Origin: CALBPI01 sp038524795
Lineage (GTDB): Bacteria; Pseudomonadota; Gammaproteobacteria; Steroidobacterales; Woeseiaceae
Direction of reading: 5' to 3'
Assembly: GCA_038524795.1 (NCBI GenBank)
Contig: JBCBIJ010000005.1
Span: 248,001 to 312,000 of the forward strand
Length of the DNA stretch: 64,000 nt
The translations under genes and the position numbers were made by a program. Positions 35,759 to 43,823 of this stretch are shown piece by piece. A model generated the notes under the pieces. That model ran no database searches. It was not told the origin of the DNA and saw only the letters and a program-made list of their open reading frames with translations. Each line of letters starts with the position of its first letter. The first letter of the stretch is position 1.

Positions 35759-35825
35759 GCGGGGTACGGCCCTGCCCAACCGGGTGGGGCGCCCGCACTA
35801 ACGGACGCGTTCGAGGCGCTCCGAC

Positions 35826-36857
35826 TTGGCACCGCACGCCCGCGCGTCGATTGACGCGTCGAGACCGGTCCGACTGGCCCTGGATGCCATGAGTGGCGAC
35901 AAGGGGCCATCGGTCGTGGTCGCGGCTGCCCGCACCATTACCCAACGCCACCGTCACGTCTCGCTCGACCTTGTCGGCGACCAGCGCGTGCTCGGCGACT
36001 TGCTCGGTGATCAGCCCGAGCGCATCGACATCGTGCATGCGGACCAGGTCGTCACCATGGACGAGCCGCCTGCTGACGCACTGCGGCGCAAGAAGCAGTC
36101 GTCGATGCGCATTGCCATCAATCGCGTTAAGGACGGCGAAGCCGCCGCCTGCGTGAGCGCGGGCAACACCGGCGCACTCATGGCCACGGCCAAATTCGTT
36201 CTCAAGACGGTCAGCGACATTGAGCGGCCGGCCATCATGGCCGAATTGCCGTCGATGGCCGGTGGCGTCTACCTGCTCGACGTGGGTGCCAACGCCAGTT
36301 GTTCGGCCGGCCAGCTCTACCAGTTTGCGGTGATGGGCAGTGTTGTCGCCGCCAATCTTTCGGGAAGCGACGCACCCCGCATCGCGCTGCTCAACATCGG
36401 CCAGGAAGACATCAAGGGTAATCAGGTCGTGCGCGAGGCCGCGGCACTCATCGAGGCCAGTGGCCTCAACTACGTGGGCTTCGTCGAAGGGGACGCCGTC
36501 TGCCAGGGTGGGGTCGACGTCGTCGTCACTGATGGCTTCACGGGCAACGTGGCGCTGAAGACGATGGAAGGAACGGCGACGCTGATCACGCATTTCCTGC
36601 GCCAGTCGTTCTTGCGCTCGCTTTGGTCGCGCCTGCAGGCGCTCGTTGCGCGGCCTTCGCTGAATCACTTACGCGCCACGCTCGACCCCAGGGCCTATAA
36701 TGGCGCCAGCTTCGTGGGCTTGAACGGCATCGTCATCAAGAGCCACGGTGGGGCAGACGCGGTCGCTTTCGAACATGCGATCGAGACGGCGTTGCTCGAA
36801 GTGCAGGACAATGTGCCCGCGGGAATCGCCCGTTGGCTCTCGAACGAGGCAGCTTGA
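35826..36857 (+). CDS. plsX: Phosphate acyltransferase PlsX
   Basis: Makes acyl-phosphate from acyl-ACP for phospholipid synthesis. 343 residues. The N-terminal RLALDAMSGDKGP motif, SAGNTGALMATA and VVTDGFTGNVALKT are diagnostic. TTG start at 35826 gives a 15-residue lead before the first strand. Stop overlaps the fabH ATG by one base (TGATG). Confidence 0.95.
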   Translation: MAPHARASIDASRPVRLALDAMSGDKGPSVVVAAARTITQRHRHVSLDLVGDQRVLGDLLGDQPERIDIVHADQVVTMDEPPADALRRKKQSSMRIAINRVKDGEAAACVSAGNTGALMATAKFVLKTVSDIERPAIMAELPSMAGGVYLLDVGANASCSAGQLYQFAVMGSVVAANLSGSDAPRIALLNIGQEDIKGNQVVREAAALIEASGLNYVGFVEGDAVCQGGVDVVVTDGFTGNVALKTMEGTATLITHFLRQSFLRSLWSRLQALVARPSLNHLRATLDPRAYNGASFVGLNGIVIKSHGGADAVAFEHAIETALLEVQDNVPAGIARWLSNEAA

Positions 36858-37822
36858 TGTACGCACGAATCGCCGGAACTGGCAGCTACGCACCCGAGAA
36901 GGTGCTGACCAACGCCGATCTCGAAAAGATGGTCGAGACGAGCGACGAGTGGATTCGTTCGCGCACGGGGATCGAACGGCGCTGCATTGCGGCAGACGAT
37001 GAATTCACCTCGACGCTGGCCATGAACGCGGCGCGTAATGCCATGGACATGGCCGGGGTGTCGCCCGAGGAGATCGATTTCCTCGTCGTCGGCACGACGA
37101 CACCCGACGTGGTGTTCCCGAACGTGGGCTGCCTGATCCAGGAAGATCTGGGCATTCCGGCTTGCCCCTCATTCAGCGTCGAGGCGGCCTGCACGGGCTT
37201 TATCTACGGCTTGAGTCTCGCCGATCAGTACATGCGTAACGGCCAGGCGAAGTGCGCGCTCGTCATTGGTGCTGAGACGCTCTCGCGCGTCACGGACTGG
37301 AATGACCGCAACACCTGCGTGTTGTTTGGTGATGGTGCGGGCGCTGTGGTGCTCAAGGCCGACGACAAGCCCGGCATCGTGTCGACGCACCTCGGCGCCG
37401 ATGGGCGTTACCGCCACCTGCTCAAAATGGACGCGGGTCCGTCCAAGCACTTGAGCGATGTGGTGAAGGGTGAAGCCTTCATCCAGATGGCTGGCAACGA
37501 AGTGTTCAAGGTGGCCGTGAAGACGCTCGAGCGCATCGTTGATGTGACGCTCGAGGCCAACAACATCGAAAAAGAAGCCATCGATTGGCTGATCCCGCAC
37601 CAGGCCAATATCCGCATCATCCAGGCGACGGCCAAGCGCCTCGGTATGTCGATGGATCAGGTCGTGCAGACCGTGCAGGATTACGGCAATACCTCGGCGG
37701 CATCGGTGCCCATGGCGCTCGACGTCGCGGTGCGCGACGGCCGCGTCAAGCCGGGCCAGCTTTTGCTGCTCGAAGCCTTCGGCGGCGGTTTCACCTGGGG
37801 CTCGGCACTCGTCCGGTTTTAA
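36857..37822 (+). CDS. fabH: 3-oxoacyl-ACP synthase III
   Basis: Initiates fatty acid synthesis by condensing acetyl-CoA with malonyl-ACP. ATG at 36857 gives 321 residues. The catalytic triad is Cys112 (EAACTGFIYGL), the histidine in IPHQANIRI and the asparagine in YGNTSAASVP. C-terminal GGGFTWGSALVRF is typical. Overlaps plsX by one base. Unlike most gammaproteobacteria, fabD does not follow; the next plus-strand gene is a DUF1330 protein. Confidence 0.96.
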   Translation: MYARIAGTGSYAPEKVLTNADLEKMVETSDEWIRSRTGIERRCIAADDEFTSTLAMNAARNAMDMAGVSPEEIDFLVVGTTTPDVVFPNVGCLIQEDLGIPACPSFSVEAACTGFIYGLSLADQYMRNGQAKCALVIGAETLSRVTDWNDRNTCVLFGDGAGAVVLKADDKPGIVSTHLGADGRYRHLLKMDAGPSKHLSDVVKGEAFIQMAGNEVFKVAVKTLERIVDVTLEANNIEKEAIDWLIPHQANIRIIQATAKRLGMSMDQVVQTVQDYGNTSAASVPMALDVAVRDGRVKPGQLLLLEAFGGGFTWGSALVRF

Positions 37823-37888
37823 GGTCGGGTTGACGCCAGCGCGCAGCCGGCGGCAGGCTCAGAGCATCACACATCAGGGGTGCCCGAC

Positions 37889-38194
37889 ATGCCCGCTTAC
37901 ATGATCGTCACTGCGGTCGTTCACGACCGCGATCGTTTCCTTGCCGACTACGGCGCGCCCGCAGGCGCACTCGTAGAAAAGTTCGGCGGGCGCTATCTAC
38001 TACGTGGTCCCGGTGCCGAGAGCCTGGAGGGTGACTTTGGCGACGGCGCGGGCATGGTCATTTCGGAATGGCCCGACAAGGCGGCCGCGCGACGATTCTG
38101 GGATTCCCCCGAATACGCGGCACTCAAGAAAAAGCGCGAAGCCCTCGCCGACTGTCAGGTGTTGTTGATCGAGGCGCCGAGCCTCACGGGCTGA
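37889..38194 (+). CDS. DUF1330 domain protein
   Basis: 101-residue cytoplasmic protein with the dimeric alpha/beta-barrel pattern of DUF1330: YMIVTAVVHDRDRFLADYG, then FGGRYLLRGPGAE and the C-terminal ARRFWDSPEYAALKKKRE. Members may bind or transform small molecules, but no function is established. The ATG at 37889 has AGGGG at 9 bases; a GTG at 37880 is possible. It starts 66 bases after fabH and ends 5 bases before the convergent DUF1232 gene. Confidence 0.85.
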   Translation: MPAYMIVTAVVHDRDRFLADYGAPAGALVEKFGGRYLLRGPGAESLEGDFGDGAGMVISEWPDKAAARRFWDSPEYAALKKKREALADCQVLLIEAPSLTG

Positions 38195-38199
38195 CGCGT

Positions 38200-38742
38200 C
38201 TAGATCAGCGGGCGCTCGGGCAGCCCCGAACGGTCGGTCTTGCTGCGCCGTGACATGCGGCCGTGCAGCGCCCAACGCCGTTTCTCGAGCCGCTGCTCGC
38301 GAATATCGGTTGGTACCGTCTTGAGCAGGCTTGCGCGGTAGCGCGTGAAGTCGCGGTAGGCTTCGATGACGTGTTTGAGCTCCATAAGGAGCAGCTCGAT
38401 CATGATTGCATCGTCAAGCAAACCCAGGCCGGGCACGTCGTCGGGAATCAGGTCATCGGGATCGCAGAAGTAGACGAGGGCGGCGAGAATTTTCTCGCGC
38501 TCGCGTTTGGGCAGCGCCCAGTCCTGATCCTCGAGCATATCGACCATCGCCTCGAGCCGCGGCACGCGCTCGCGTACAAAGTCGGGCGCCTTGCGGGAGT
38601 CGAATTCGGCCAGCATGGTGCGGGCCGCATCGACGATGTCGACCTCGTCGGCACAGGCTATGGTCTGACGCGCGGCGTGCATGGCGCGACGCAGTGCATT
38701 GATATCCTTGCTCGAGATCTTGATCTTGACGACGATCGTCAC
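38200..38742 (-). CDS. DUF1232 (YkvA-like) protein
   Basis: 180-residue protein. The diagnostic DUF1232 core is at about residues 88-112: LAALVYFCDPDDLIPDDVPG followed by LGLLDDAIMIELLL. The flanks are helical and charged, with a strongly basic C-terminus (LEKRRWALHGRMSRRSK). Possibly membrane-associated through the core, but no long hydrophobic span is seen. Function unknown. Divergent from the L,D-transpeptidase gene. Confidence 0.8.
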   Translation of the reverse strand: MTIVVKIKISSKDINALRRAMHAARQTIACADEVDIVDAARTMLAEFDSRKAPDFVRERVPRLEAMVDMLEDQDWALPKREREKILAALVYFCDPDDLIPDDVPGLGLLDDAIMIELLLMELKHVIEAYRDFTRYRASLLKTVPTDIREQRLEKRRWALHGRMSRRSKTDRSGLPERPLI

Positions 38743-38820
38743 GTTGGCGTTGTCCTTGCTGGCGGGCGCTCCGTTAGAATAGCGCGAAGGCTACGTCGCA
38801 AGATGGCAGGGGTCAACGAG

Positions 38821-39888
38821 ATGCAGAGCATGAAGCGCAGACTGGTGCGGGGCGCAGGGGGGCTTTTGGCCCTGGCGAGCCTGACGGTTGCCGCGCGCGC
38901 CGAAGTCTTTCCGCTGCCACCCGAGGGCGACGATGTCATTGGCAGCGTTGCCGTCATCGAGAGCGTGGCCGAAGACACCTTTGTCGATATCGCACGGCGC
39001 CACGGGCTGGGTTACACGGAGCTGCGGCGGGCCAACCCCGATGTGGACCCCTGGTTGCCGGGCGCCGGTACGCGCATCGTCCTGCCCACACGGTTCGTGC
39101 TGCCTGACGCCCCGCGGCGTGGCGTGGTGCTCAACCTGCCCGAGTACCGGCTCTACTACTATCCGCCGGCCGTCGACGGAAAGCCGCGCACCGTGCACAC
39201 CTACCCGATCAGCATCGGGCGCATGGACTGGGAGACGCCGCTGGGGTCGACGCGTGTCACGGCCAAGGCCGAGCGACCGACCTGGTACCCGCCGGCCTCG
39301 ATCCGCGCTGAGCACGCCGCTGACGGCGACCCCTTGCCCGGTGTTGTGCCGCCGGGTCCCGACAATCCGCTCGGTAACCACGCGTTGCGACTCGGCTTGC
39401 CGGGCTATCTCATCCACGGCACGAACCGTCCCGCCGGCGTAGGCATGCGCGTAACACACGGTTGCATTCGCATGTTCCCCGAGGACATTGCGGTTTTGTT
39501 TGGCATGTTGCCCGTGGGTACACCCGTGAACATCGTCAACCAGCCCATCAAATTTGGCTGGGAGCAGGAACAGTTGTTCGTCGAGGCGCACGAGGTGCTC
39601 GCGCGCGTCGCGCCCGAGCCGGCTGAAGCCGCTGAAACAGAAGGTGAGGGCGAGGGCGAGGCTGCTGCCGAACGCGTGCCCGCCGATGCCGAGACGACCG
39701 TTGCGGCGGCTGAGGACGATGCACTGACCGTGATGACGCGCGCTTTCGTTGCGGCGACAGCGTCGCGAGAGGCCGTTGCGGACTGGGCCGCCATGGAATC
39801 GGCTGTGGATGAGGCGCGCGGCATTCCGACGGCGGTCGGGACACCGGCGCCCGAGCCGGCGCCGGAAATCCTGACCGTAATGGAGTAG
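38821..39888 (+). CDS. L,D-transpeptidase with LysM-like domain (ErfK/YbiS type)
   Basis: 355-residue exported enzyme that forms peptidoglycan cross-links or attaches lipoproteins to peptidoglycan. ATG at 38821 has AGGGG at 8 bases; an ATG at 38803 is possible. Signal peptide at residues 1-24. LysM-like segment (TFVDIARRHGLGYTELRRAN). YkuD catalytic domain from about 100, with GVVLNLPEYRLYYYP, His199 (LIHGTN) and the active site HGCIRM (Cys215). The last 75 residues are an acidic Ala/Glu-rich tail (residues 275-355). It faces an OprI/Lpp-like lipoprotein gene, a likely substrate. Confidence 0.9.
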   Translation: MQSMKRRLVRGAGGLLALASLTVAARAEVFPLPPEGDDVIGSVAVIESVAEDTFVDIARRHGLGYTELRRANPDVDPWLPGAGTRIVLPTRFVLPDAPRRGVVLNLPEYRLYYYPPAVDGKPRTVHTYPISIGRMDWETPLGSTRVTAKAERPTWYPPASIRAEHAADGDPLPGVVPPGPDNPLGNHALRLGLPGYLIHGTNRPAGVGMRVTHGCIRMFPEDIAVLFGMLPVGTPVNIVNQPIKFGWEQEQLFVEAHEVLARVAPEPAEAAETEGEGEGEAAAERVPADAETTVAAAEDDALTVMTRAFVAATASREAVADWAAMESAVDEARGIPTAVGTPAPEPAPEILTVME

Positions 39889-39941
39889 CGCCGCGCTGCT
39901 GCGTTCAGGTCCTGTTTGTGGCCCGCTTTTGTCGGGCAATA

Positions 39942-39978
39942 AAAAACGCCGCGCTGGCAAGGCCACCGCGGCGTTTTT
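39942..39978. terminator. Strong bidirectional intrinsic terminator
   Basis: A perfect 12-bp stem (39942-39953 with 39967-39978, 13-base loop) has five A on the left arm and five T on the right arm, so it works in both directions. It lies between the convergent transpeptidase and lipoprotein genes. Confidence 0.9.
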
Positions 39979-40020
39979 GTGGATGCGTCTAGCGCATCCT
40001 TGTCTTCGGTAACGCGTCCG

Positions 40021-40323
40021 TTACTTCGACATCGACTTCTGGAACATGCGCTCCAGACGTTCCGTGTTGGCATCAGCGGCCGACTGAGCCGAGTTTGCCT
40101 GTTGCAGGGCCTGGCTGGCCGTCGACTGCGCGCTGGCAGCCTGCTGTGAAGCACGGTCTGCTGCGGCACGCGCAGCTTCTGCAGCCGATTTGGCAGCAGC
40201 AGCGTCAGCTGCGGCAGCTTCGGCCGTGGCACGTACTTCGTCGATCGCGGTCGTGTTGGCACAACCGGATGCGAGCCCGATGACGAGCGCAGCTGCGCCG
40301 ACTTTCAGAACGTTCTTGATCAT
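40021..40323 (-). CDS. OprI/Lpp-like alanine-zipper outer-membrane lipoprotein
   Basis: 100-residue lipoprotein. Signal sequence MIKNVLKVGAAALVIG with lipobox LASGC (Cys21). The mature part is an alanine-rich heptad-repeat helix (ATAEAAAADAAAAKSAAEAA and following) ending in NTERLERMFQKSMSK, which closely resembles the end of Pseudomonas OprI. The C-terminal lysine is the residue by which Lpp and OprI are joined to peptidoglycan. The ATG at 40323 is set by the lipobox distance. The adjacent L,D-transpeptidase supports a covalently attached role. Confidence 0.88.
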   Translation of the reverse strand: MIKNVLKVGAAALVIGLASGCANTTAIDEVRATAEAAAADAAAAKSAAEAARAAADRASQQAASAQSTASQALQQANSAQSAADANTERLERMFQKSMSK

Positions 40324-40342
40324 TACGAGAAACCCCATTGGT

Positions 40343-40368
40343 TTTTGTACAAAACTGTGTTGCAACAC
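40343..40368. repeat. Two adjoining 12-base palindromes upstream of the lipoprotein gene
   Basis: TTTTGTACAAAA (40343-40354) and GTGTTGCAACAC (40357-40368) are both perfect palindromes, two bases apart, 20 to 45 bases before the lipoprotein ATG. They may be operators or leader hairpins that stabilise the mRNA. Confidence 0.5.
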
Positions 40369-40543
40369 TGTTGAACCACAGGCCCAAGCCTGAAGTCGGC
40401 GTAATGATGCCAGATATTATGTGGCGGGTTAAGAAATTTGCTGTCTCGCTTTGGCGACAAAAAAACACTGCAGAAGAAGGTAGTTGCGGGGCTTGTCACC
40501 AGCGTGTGCAGGTGGCGATTGCGGGCCGCGCGCAATGATGCCC

Positions 40544-40571
40544 TTGCGCTCCTGAAAGGCCTGTATATAAT
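40544..40571 (+). promoter_or_regulatory. lexA promoter
   Basis: TTGCGC (40544-40549), a 16-base spacer and a perfect TATAAT (40566-40571). The first LexA operator covers the -10 box, so LexA binding would block RNA polymerase. Confidence 0.75.
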
Positions 40572-40576
40572 CACAG
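40561..40576 (+). promoter_or_regulatory. LexA operator (SOS box) 1
   Basis: CTGTATATAATCACAG fits CTG-N10-CAG with the TA-rich centre of the E. coli type consensus. Overlaps the -10 box of the lexA promoter. Confidence 0.9.
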
Positions 40577-40579
40577 GTG

Positions 40580-40595
40580 CTGAATATCCATACAG
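40580..40595 (+). promoter_or_regulatory. LexA operator (SOS box) 2
   Basis: CTGAATATCCATACAG also fits CTG-N10-CAG. Its centre is 19 bases from that of box 1, and it ends 9 bases before the lexA ATG. Paired boxes are also found upstream of E. coli lexA. Confidence 0.88.
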
Positions 40596-40604
40596 GTGCG
40601 CGCC

Positions 40605-41222
40605 ATGAATGAACTCACGCCCCGACAGTCGCAAATTCTCGAGCTGATCCAGGACTTCATCAGCGAGACGGGCATGCCGCCCACACGCGCCGAGATCGCA
40701 CGCGAGCTGGGCTTCAAGTCGCCGAACGCGGCTGAGGAGCACCTGCGCGCCTTGCAGCGTAAGGGGGTCATTGAGCTCATACCGGGCACCTCACGCGGCA
40801 TCCAGCTCAAGGACTCGCTGCGTGACCAGATCGGCCTGCCGCTCATCGGCCGTGTCGCTGCCGGTCACCCGATCCTGGCGCAGCAGAACATCGAAGCCCA
40901 TTACCGTGTCGATCCGGCATTCTTCAGCCCCAAGCCGCACTATCTCCTGCGGGTACACGGCATGAGCATGAAAGACATCGGCATTCTCGACGGTGATCTT
41001 GTGGCCGTGCACCGCACGCCTGAGGTGCGTAGCCGCCAGGTGGTCGTGGCGCGCGTTGAAGACGAGGTCACGGTCAAACGTTATCGCCAGGAGGGCAGCA
41101 CCGTCTGGCTGTTGCCTGAGAACGAAGACTTCGAGCCCATTGAGGTCGACCTCAAGGAACAGTCGCTGGTTATTGAGGGTGTCGTTGTTGGTGTCATTCG
41201 CGATGGCGTCCAGGTCCACTAG
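40605..41222 (+). CDS. lexA: SOS repressor LexA
   Basis: Repressor of the SOS regulon that self-cleaves on contact with RecA filaments. ATG at 40605 gives 205 residues; an AGGTG site lies 7 bases upstream. Winged-helix domain at residues 1-65 (MNELTPRQSQILELI, PTRAEIARELGFKSPNAAEE). Cleavage site Ala86-Gly87 (GRVAAGHP), catalytic Ser121 (HGMSMKDIGILDGD) and Lys158 (TVKRY). Two LexA boxes upstream show autoregulation. imuA begins inside its last 20 bases, making it the first gene of a mutagenesis cassette. Confidence 0.98.
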   Translation: MNELTPRQSQILELIQDFISETGMPPTRAEIARELGFKSPNAAEEHLRALQRKGVIELIPGTSRGIQLKDSLRDQIGLPLIGRVAAGHPILAQQNIEAHYRVDPAFFSPKPHYLLRVHGMSMKDIGILDGDLVAVHRTPEVRSRQVVVARVEDEVTVKRYRQEGSTVWLLPENEDFEPIEVDLKEQSLVIEGVVVGVIRDGVQVH

Positions 41223-42072
41223 GTCCAGCCCGCCAGGGGCGGGTCGCGACACGAAAGAAACTCCGGAAGCTAACGCCGGGGTTTTTTTTTCCCCGGACGA
41301 TGCCGAAGTCGGTGATGAGCCGGGTGTTGCACCTGGTCTGAACGGTCTGTCCCCCCTGTTCGAGCGCGCTGAGCTTTGGCGGGGCACAAACCTGCAGGTC
41401 AGTGGCGGCGCCACCTGCGCGACAGGGTACCCGCAGCTCGACGCCGTGCTGCCGGGTGGCGGCTGGCCTGTGACGGGCCTCACGGAGCTCATGAGCGGTA
41501 CCCCGGGTGTGGGTGAGTTACGGCTGCTTATGCCTGCGCTGGCCGCTCTGGCGGCACGTCAGCCTGGCTGGGTGGTCTGGATTGCCCCGCCGTACCTGCC
41601 CAATGCCCCCGCGTTGCAGCAGTGGGGCCTGCCGCCCGAGCGTGTGCTGCTCATCCACCCGCGTTCGGCCGCCGACGCGGCCTGGGCTGCCGAGCAGGCG
41701 CTGGCTTCGGGCACCTGCATTGCTGTGTTGCTCTGGACGGACACGCTCGAGTCCGGGCGCGCCTTTGCCCCTGCGCGGCGGCGTGATCCCGCAGCGTTGT
41801 CGATGCAGCAGTTTAGTCGTCGGCTGCAGCTGGCCGCGGCCGCACACCAATGCTGGGCCGTGTTGCTGCGGGCCGCGACGGCGCGGCGTCAACCGTCAGC
41901 TGCGGCACTGCGGCTGTTCATCGAGGTTGAGTCGGGTCAGCGTAACCTGCACGTCGTGAAAGTGCGGGGCGGTAAGCCCACCGTCATCCCGGCCTTCGAC
42001 GACGGTGTCGATGTGGGCGCGGCCATGTTGCACGAGGCGCTGGGCGCCGCTGACGACAACGGCGTGGCCTGA
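41203..42072 (+). CDS. imuA: ImuA, RecA-like component of the SOS mutasome
   Basis: 289-residue RecA-fold protein (often labelled SulA-like) that works with ImuB and DnaE2 in damage-induced mutagenesis. The core begins at about residue 50 (LQVSGGATCATGYPQLDAVL), followed by GGGWPVTGLTELM, PALAALAARQPGWVVWIAPP and LRLFIEVESG. The Walker A motif is degenerate. No ATG, GTG or TTG occurs in frame between 41203 and the RecA-like core, so the ATG at 41203, overlapping lexA by 20 bases, is the only good start, even though the coding sequence then crosses a terminator-like hairpin. imuB starts 2 bases after its stop. Confidence 0.88.
   Translation: MASRSTRSSPPGAGRDTKETPEANAGVFFSPDDAEVGDEPGVAPGLNGLSPLFERAELWRGTNLQVSGGATCATGYPQLDAVLPGGGWPVTGLTELMSGTPGVGELRLLMPALAALAARQPGWVVWIAPPYLPNAPALQQWGLPPERVLLIHPRSAADAAWAAEQALASGTCIAVLLWTDTLESGRAFAPARRRDPAALSMQQFSRRLQLAAAAHQCWAVLLRAATARRQPSAAALRLFIEVESGQRNLHVVKVRGGKPTVIPAFDDGVDVGAAMLHEALGAADDNGVA
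41258..41290 (+). terminator. Intrinsic terminator-like hairpin with nine T, inside imuA
   Basis: A 9-bp stem with one G-T pair (41258-41266 with 41276-41284, loop of 9) runs into nine T (41282-41290), 36 bases after the lexA stop. It is also the coding sequence for residues 19-30 of ImuA. It could end most lexA transcripts and reduce expression of the downstream polymerase genes. Confidence 0.75.
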
Positions 42073-42074
42073 GT

Positions 42075-43823
42075 ATGGTGCGCACGGCCCGCACCAATCC
42101 GCACCGCGACCTGTTCGCCGGCCTGGGGCCGCCGGCGCCACCCGCGCGACATCCCGAGACGGCGACCACCCCCCTGGTTGCCTCCGAGGTTGCTTCCGGG
42201 GTTGAGCCCGACAGCCGGCGGGTGCGCGCCCCGGTCTGGGTTTGTGTGCAGTTTCCGGGCCTGCCGCTGCAGGCCGTACGCGCCCAGTGCGAGCCGGGTG
42301 GTGGGCGTGCTCATGTGGTTGTCGACAACGACCGCCAGCGCACGGTCATCGCCCGGGACCGCGCCGCGCGTGGTGCAGGCATCGTGCCTGGCCAGCGACT
42401 CAAGGCGGCCATGGCACTGGCTTCCGATGCGACCATCATCGACCGCGATGTCGCGGCCGAGGCGGCGTTGCTCGAAGACATCGCGCGAGACCTCATCGCG
42501 TTCAGTGCCACGGTGTCGCTGGCGCCGCCCCAGGCCGTGCTTATCGAGGTGCGGGGCAGCCTGCGCCTGTTCGGTGGCATCGCGGCGTTGCTCGAGCGGC
42601 TCACGCAGCAGCTGCACACACGCGGCTGTCATCTGCGCTACAGCGTCGCGCCAACGGCGACGGCCGCCACCTGGTTGGCGCTGGCCGGTGCGGCGCCTGA
42701 TCCCGATGAGGTGGTTGCTGACGGGGTGGCGGCGGGCAGCTACCTGCACGCGCTCAATGCACTCGACATCGGCGTTACCGGCTGGCCTTCCGATACCGTG
42801 GCGGCGTTGCGCGAGATGGGAGTGGCCACCATTGCCGACTGCCGACGTTTACCGCGCGCGGGTCTGGCACGACGCTTCGGACCTGCACCGCTGCACGCTC
42901 TGGCGCAGGCGTTCGGTGAACTACCCGAGGTGCGTCAGCACGTCGAGGCGCATCAGCAGTTCGAGTCCTTATTGCAGCTCGACGCCGAGATCGAGGCCGC
43001 GCCGCAGCTCCATCTCGCTTGCGAACGTCTGCTCGGCGAGCTCGAAGACTGGCTGCGGCGTCGGCAGGGCGCCGTTCGGCAGCTCGCCTTTTGCTTTCAC
43101 GGCTGGCGCGGCCTGGCCGGTGTGCTCGACATCGCGCTCTCGGCGCCGGGCCACAGGCTCGCCGACTGGCAGCGCCTGCTAGCCGCACACCTTGAGCGCT
43201 GCACGCTGTCGCAACCGGCCGTGGCCGTGTCGCTGGCCGCGCAGATCAGCGATCCGTTGGGCGCCCGTTCCGCGGCGCTGGCGTTCGAGCCCGGTCAGGC
43301 GTCAGTGCCTGATGCGCCGGAGCTGCACGCGCTGCTGGACCGTCTTCAGGCGCGCTTGGGCGAGCGTTCTGTGCAGGCGCTGCGCCACGTCGCCGAGCAC
43401 CGCCCCGAGTACGCCTCACGCACCGTGACACCGGATGCCGGCACCCACGCGGGCAACGCTTCCGGTGCGTCCCTGCCTGCGGCCTGGGTGTTGCGCGACG
43501 TGCCGGCCGGCGTGCTCGCGCTGCAGCGCGAGGCGGCATTGTTACTGCAACGGCCGCTGTGGCTCACGGGTCGACCTGTGGCTTTGACCACGGTCGCCGG
43601 GGTCCCCCATTTCGAAGGCGCACTGACGCTACGCCACGGTCCCGAGCGTATTGCCTCAGGTTGGTGGGAGAACGCGCAGGCGGGCGAGACCGACGTGGCT
43701 GACGACAACCGGGCGCGCGACTATTTCGTGGCTGAGAACCCGGCCGGGGTCCGACTCTGGATCTTCCGTGAGCGTATCGACGACACTGAGGTGCGCTGGC
43801 GGCTGCATGGCATCTTCGGCTGA
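42075..43823 (+). CDS. imuB: ImuB, Y-family polymerase homologue of the SOS mutasome
   Basis: 582-residue Y-family homologue thought to be catalytically inactive and to act as a hub linking DnaE2 and the beta clamp. The family start (normally like LWLALHFPQLPLE) is seen at residues 52-66 as APVWVCVQFPGLPLQA, lacking the acidic residues of active Y polymerases; the second acidic site is replaced by EVRGSLRLFGG. There is a 50-residue Pro/Ala-rich N-terminal extension with RDLFAGL. A clamp-binding-like QRPLW motif is at residues 492-496. Ends overlapping dnaE2 (TGATG). Confidence 0.93.
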   Translation: MVRTARTNPHRDLFAGLGPPAPPARHPETATTPLVASEVASGVEPDSRRVRAPVWVCVQFPGLPLQAVRAQCEPGGGRAHVVVDNDRQRTVIARDRAARGAGIVPGQRLKAAMALASDATIIDRDVAAEAALLEDIARDLIAFSATVSLAPPQAVLIEVRGSLRLFGGIAALLERLTQQLHTRGCHLRYSVAPTATAATWLALAGAAPDPDEVVADGVAAGSYLHALNALDIGVTGWPSDTVAALREMGVATIADCRRLPRAGLARRFGPAPLHALAQAFGELPEVRQHVEAHQQFESLLQLDAEIEAAPQLHLACERLLGELEDWLRRRQGAVRQLAFCFHGWRGLAGVLDIALSAPGHRLADWQRLLAAHLERCTLSQPAVAVSLAAQISDPLGARSAALAFEPGQASVPDAPELHALLDRLQARLGERSVQALRHVAEHRPEYASRTVTPDAGTHAGNASGASLPAAWVLRDVPAGVLALQREAALLLQRPLWLTGRPVALTTVAGVPHFEGALTLRHGPERIASGWWENAQAGETDVADDNRARDYFVAENPAGVRLWIFRERIDDTEVRWRLHGIFG

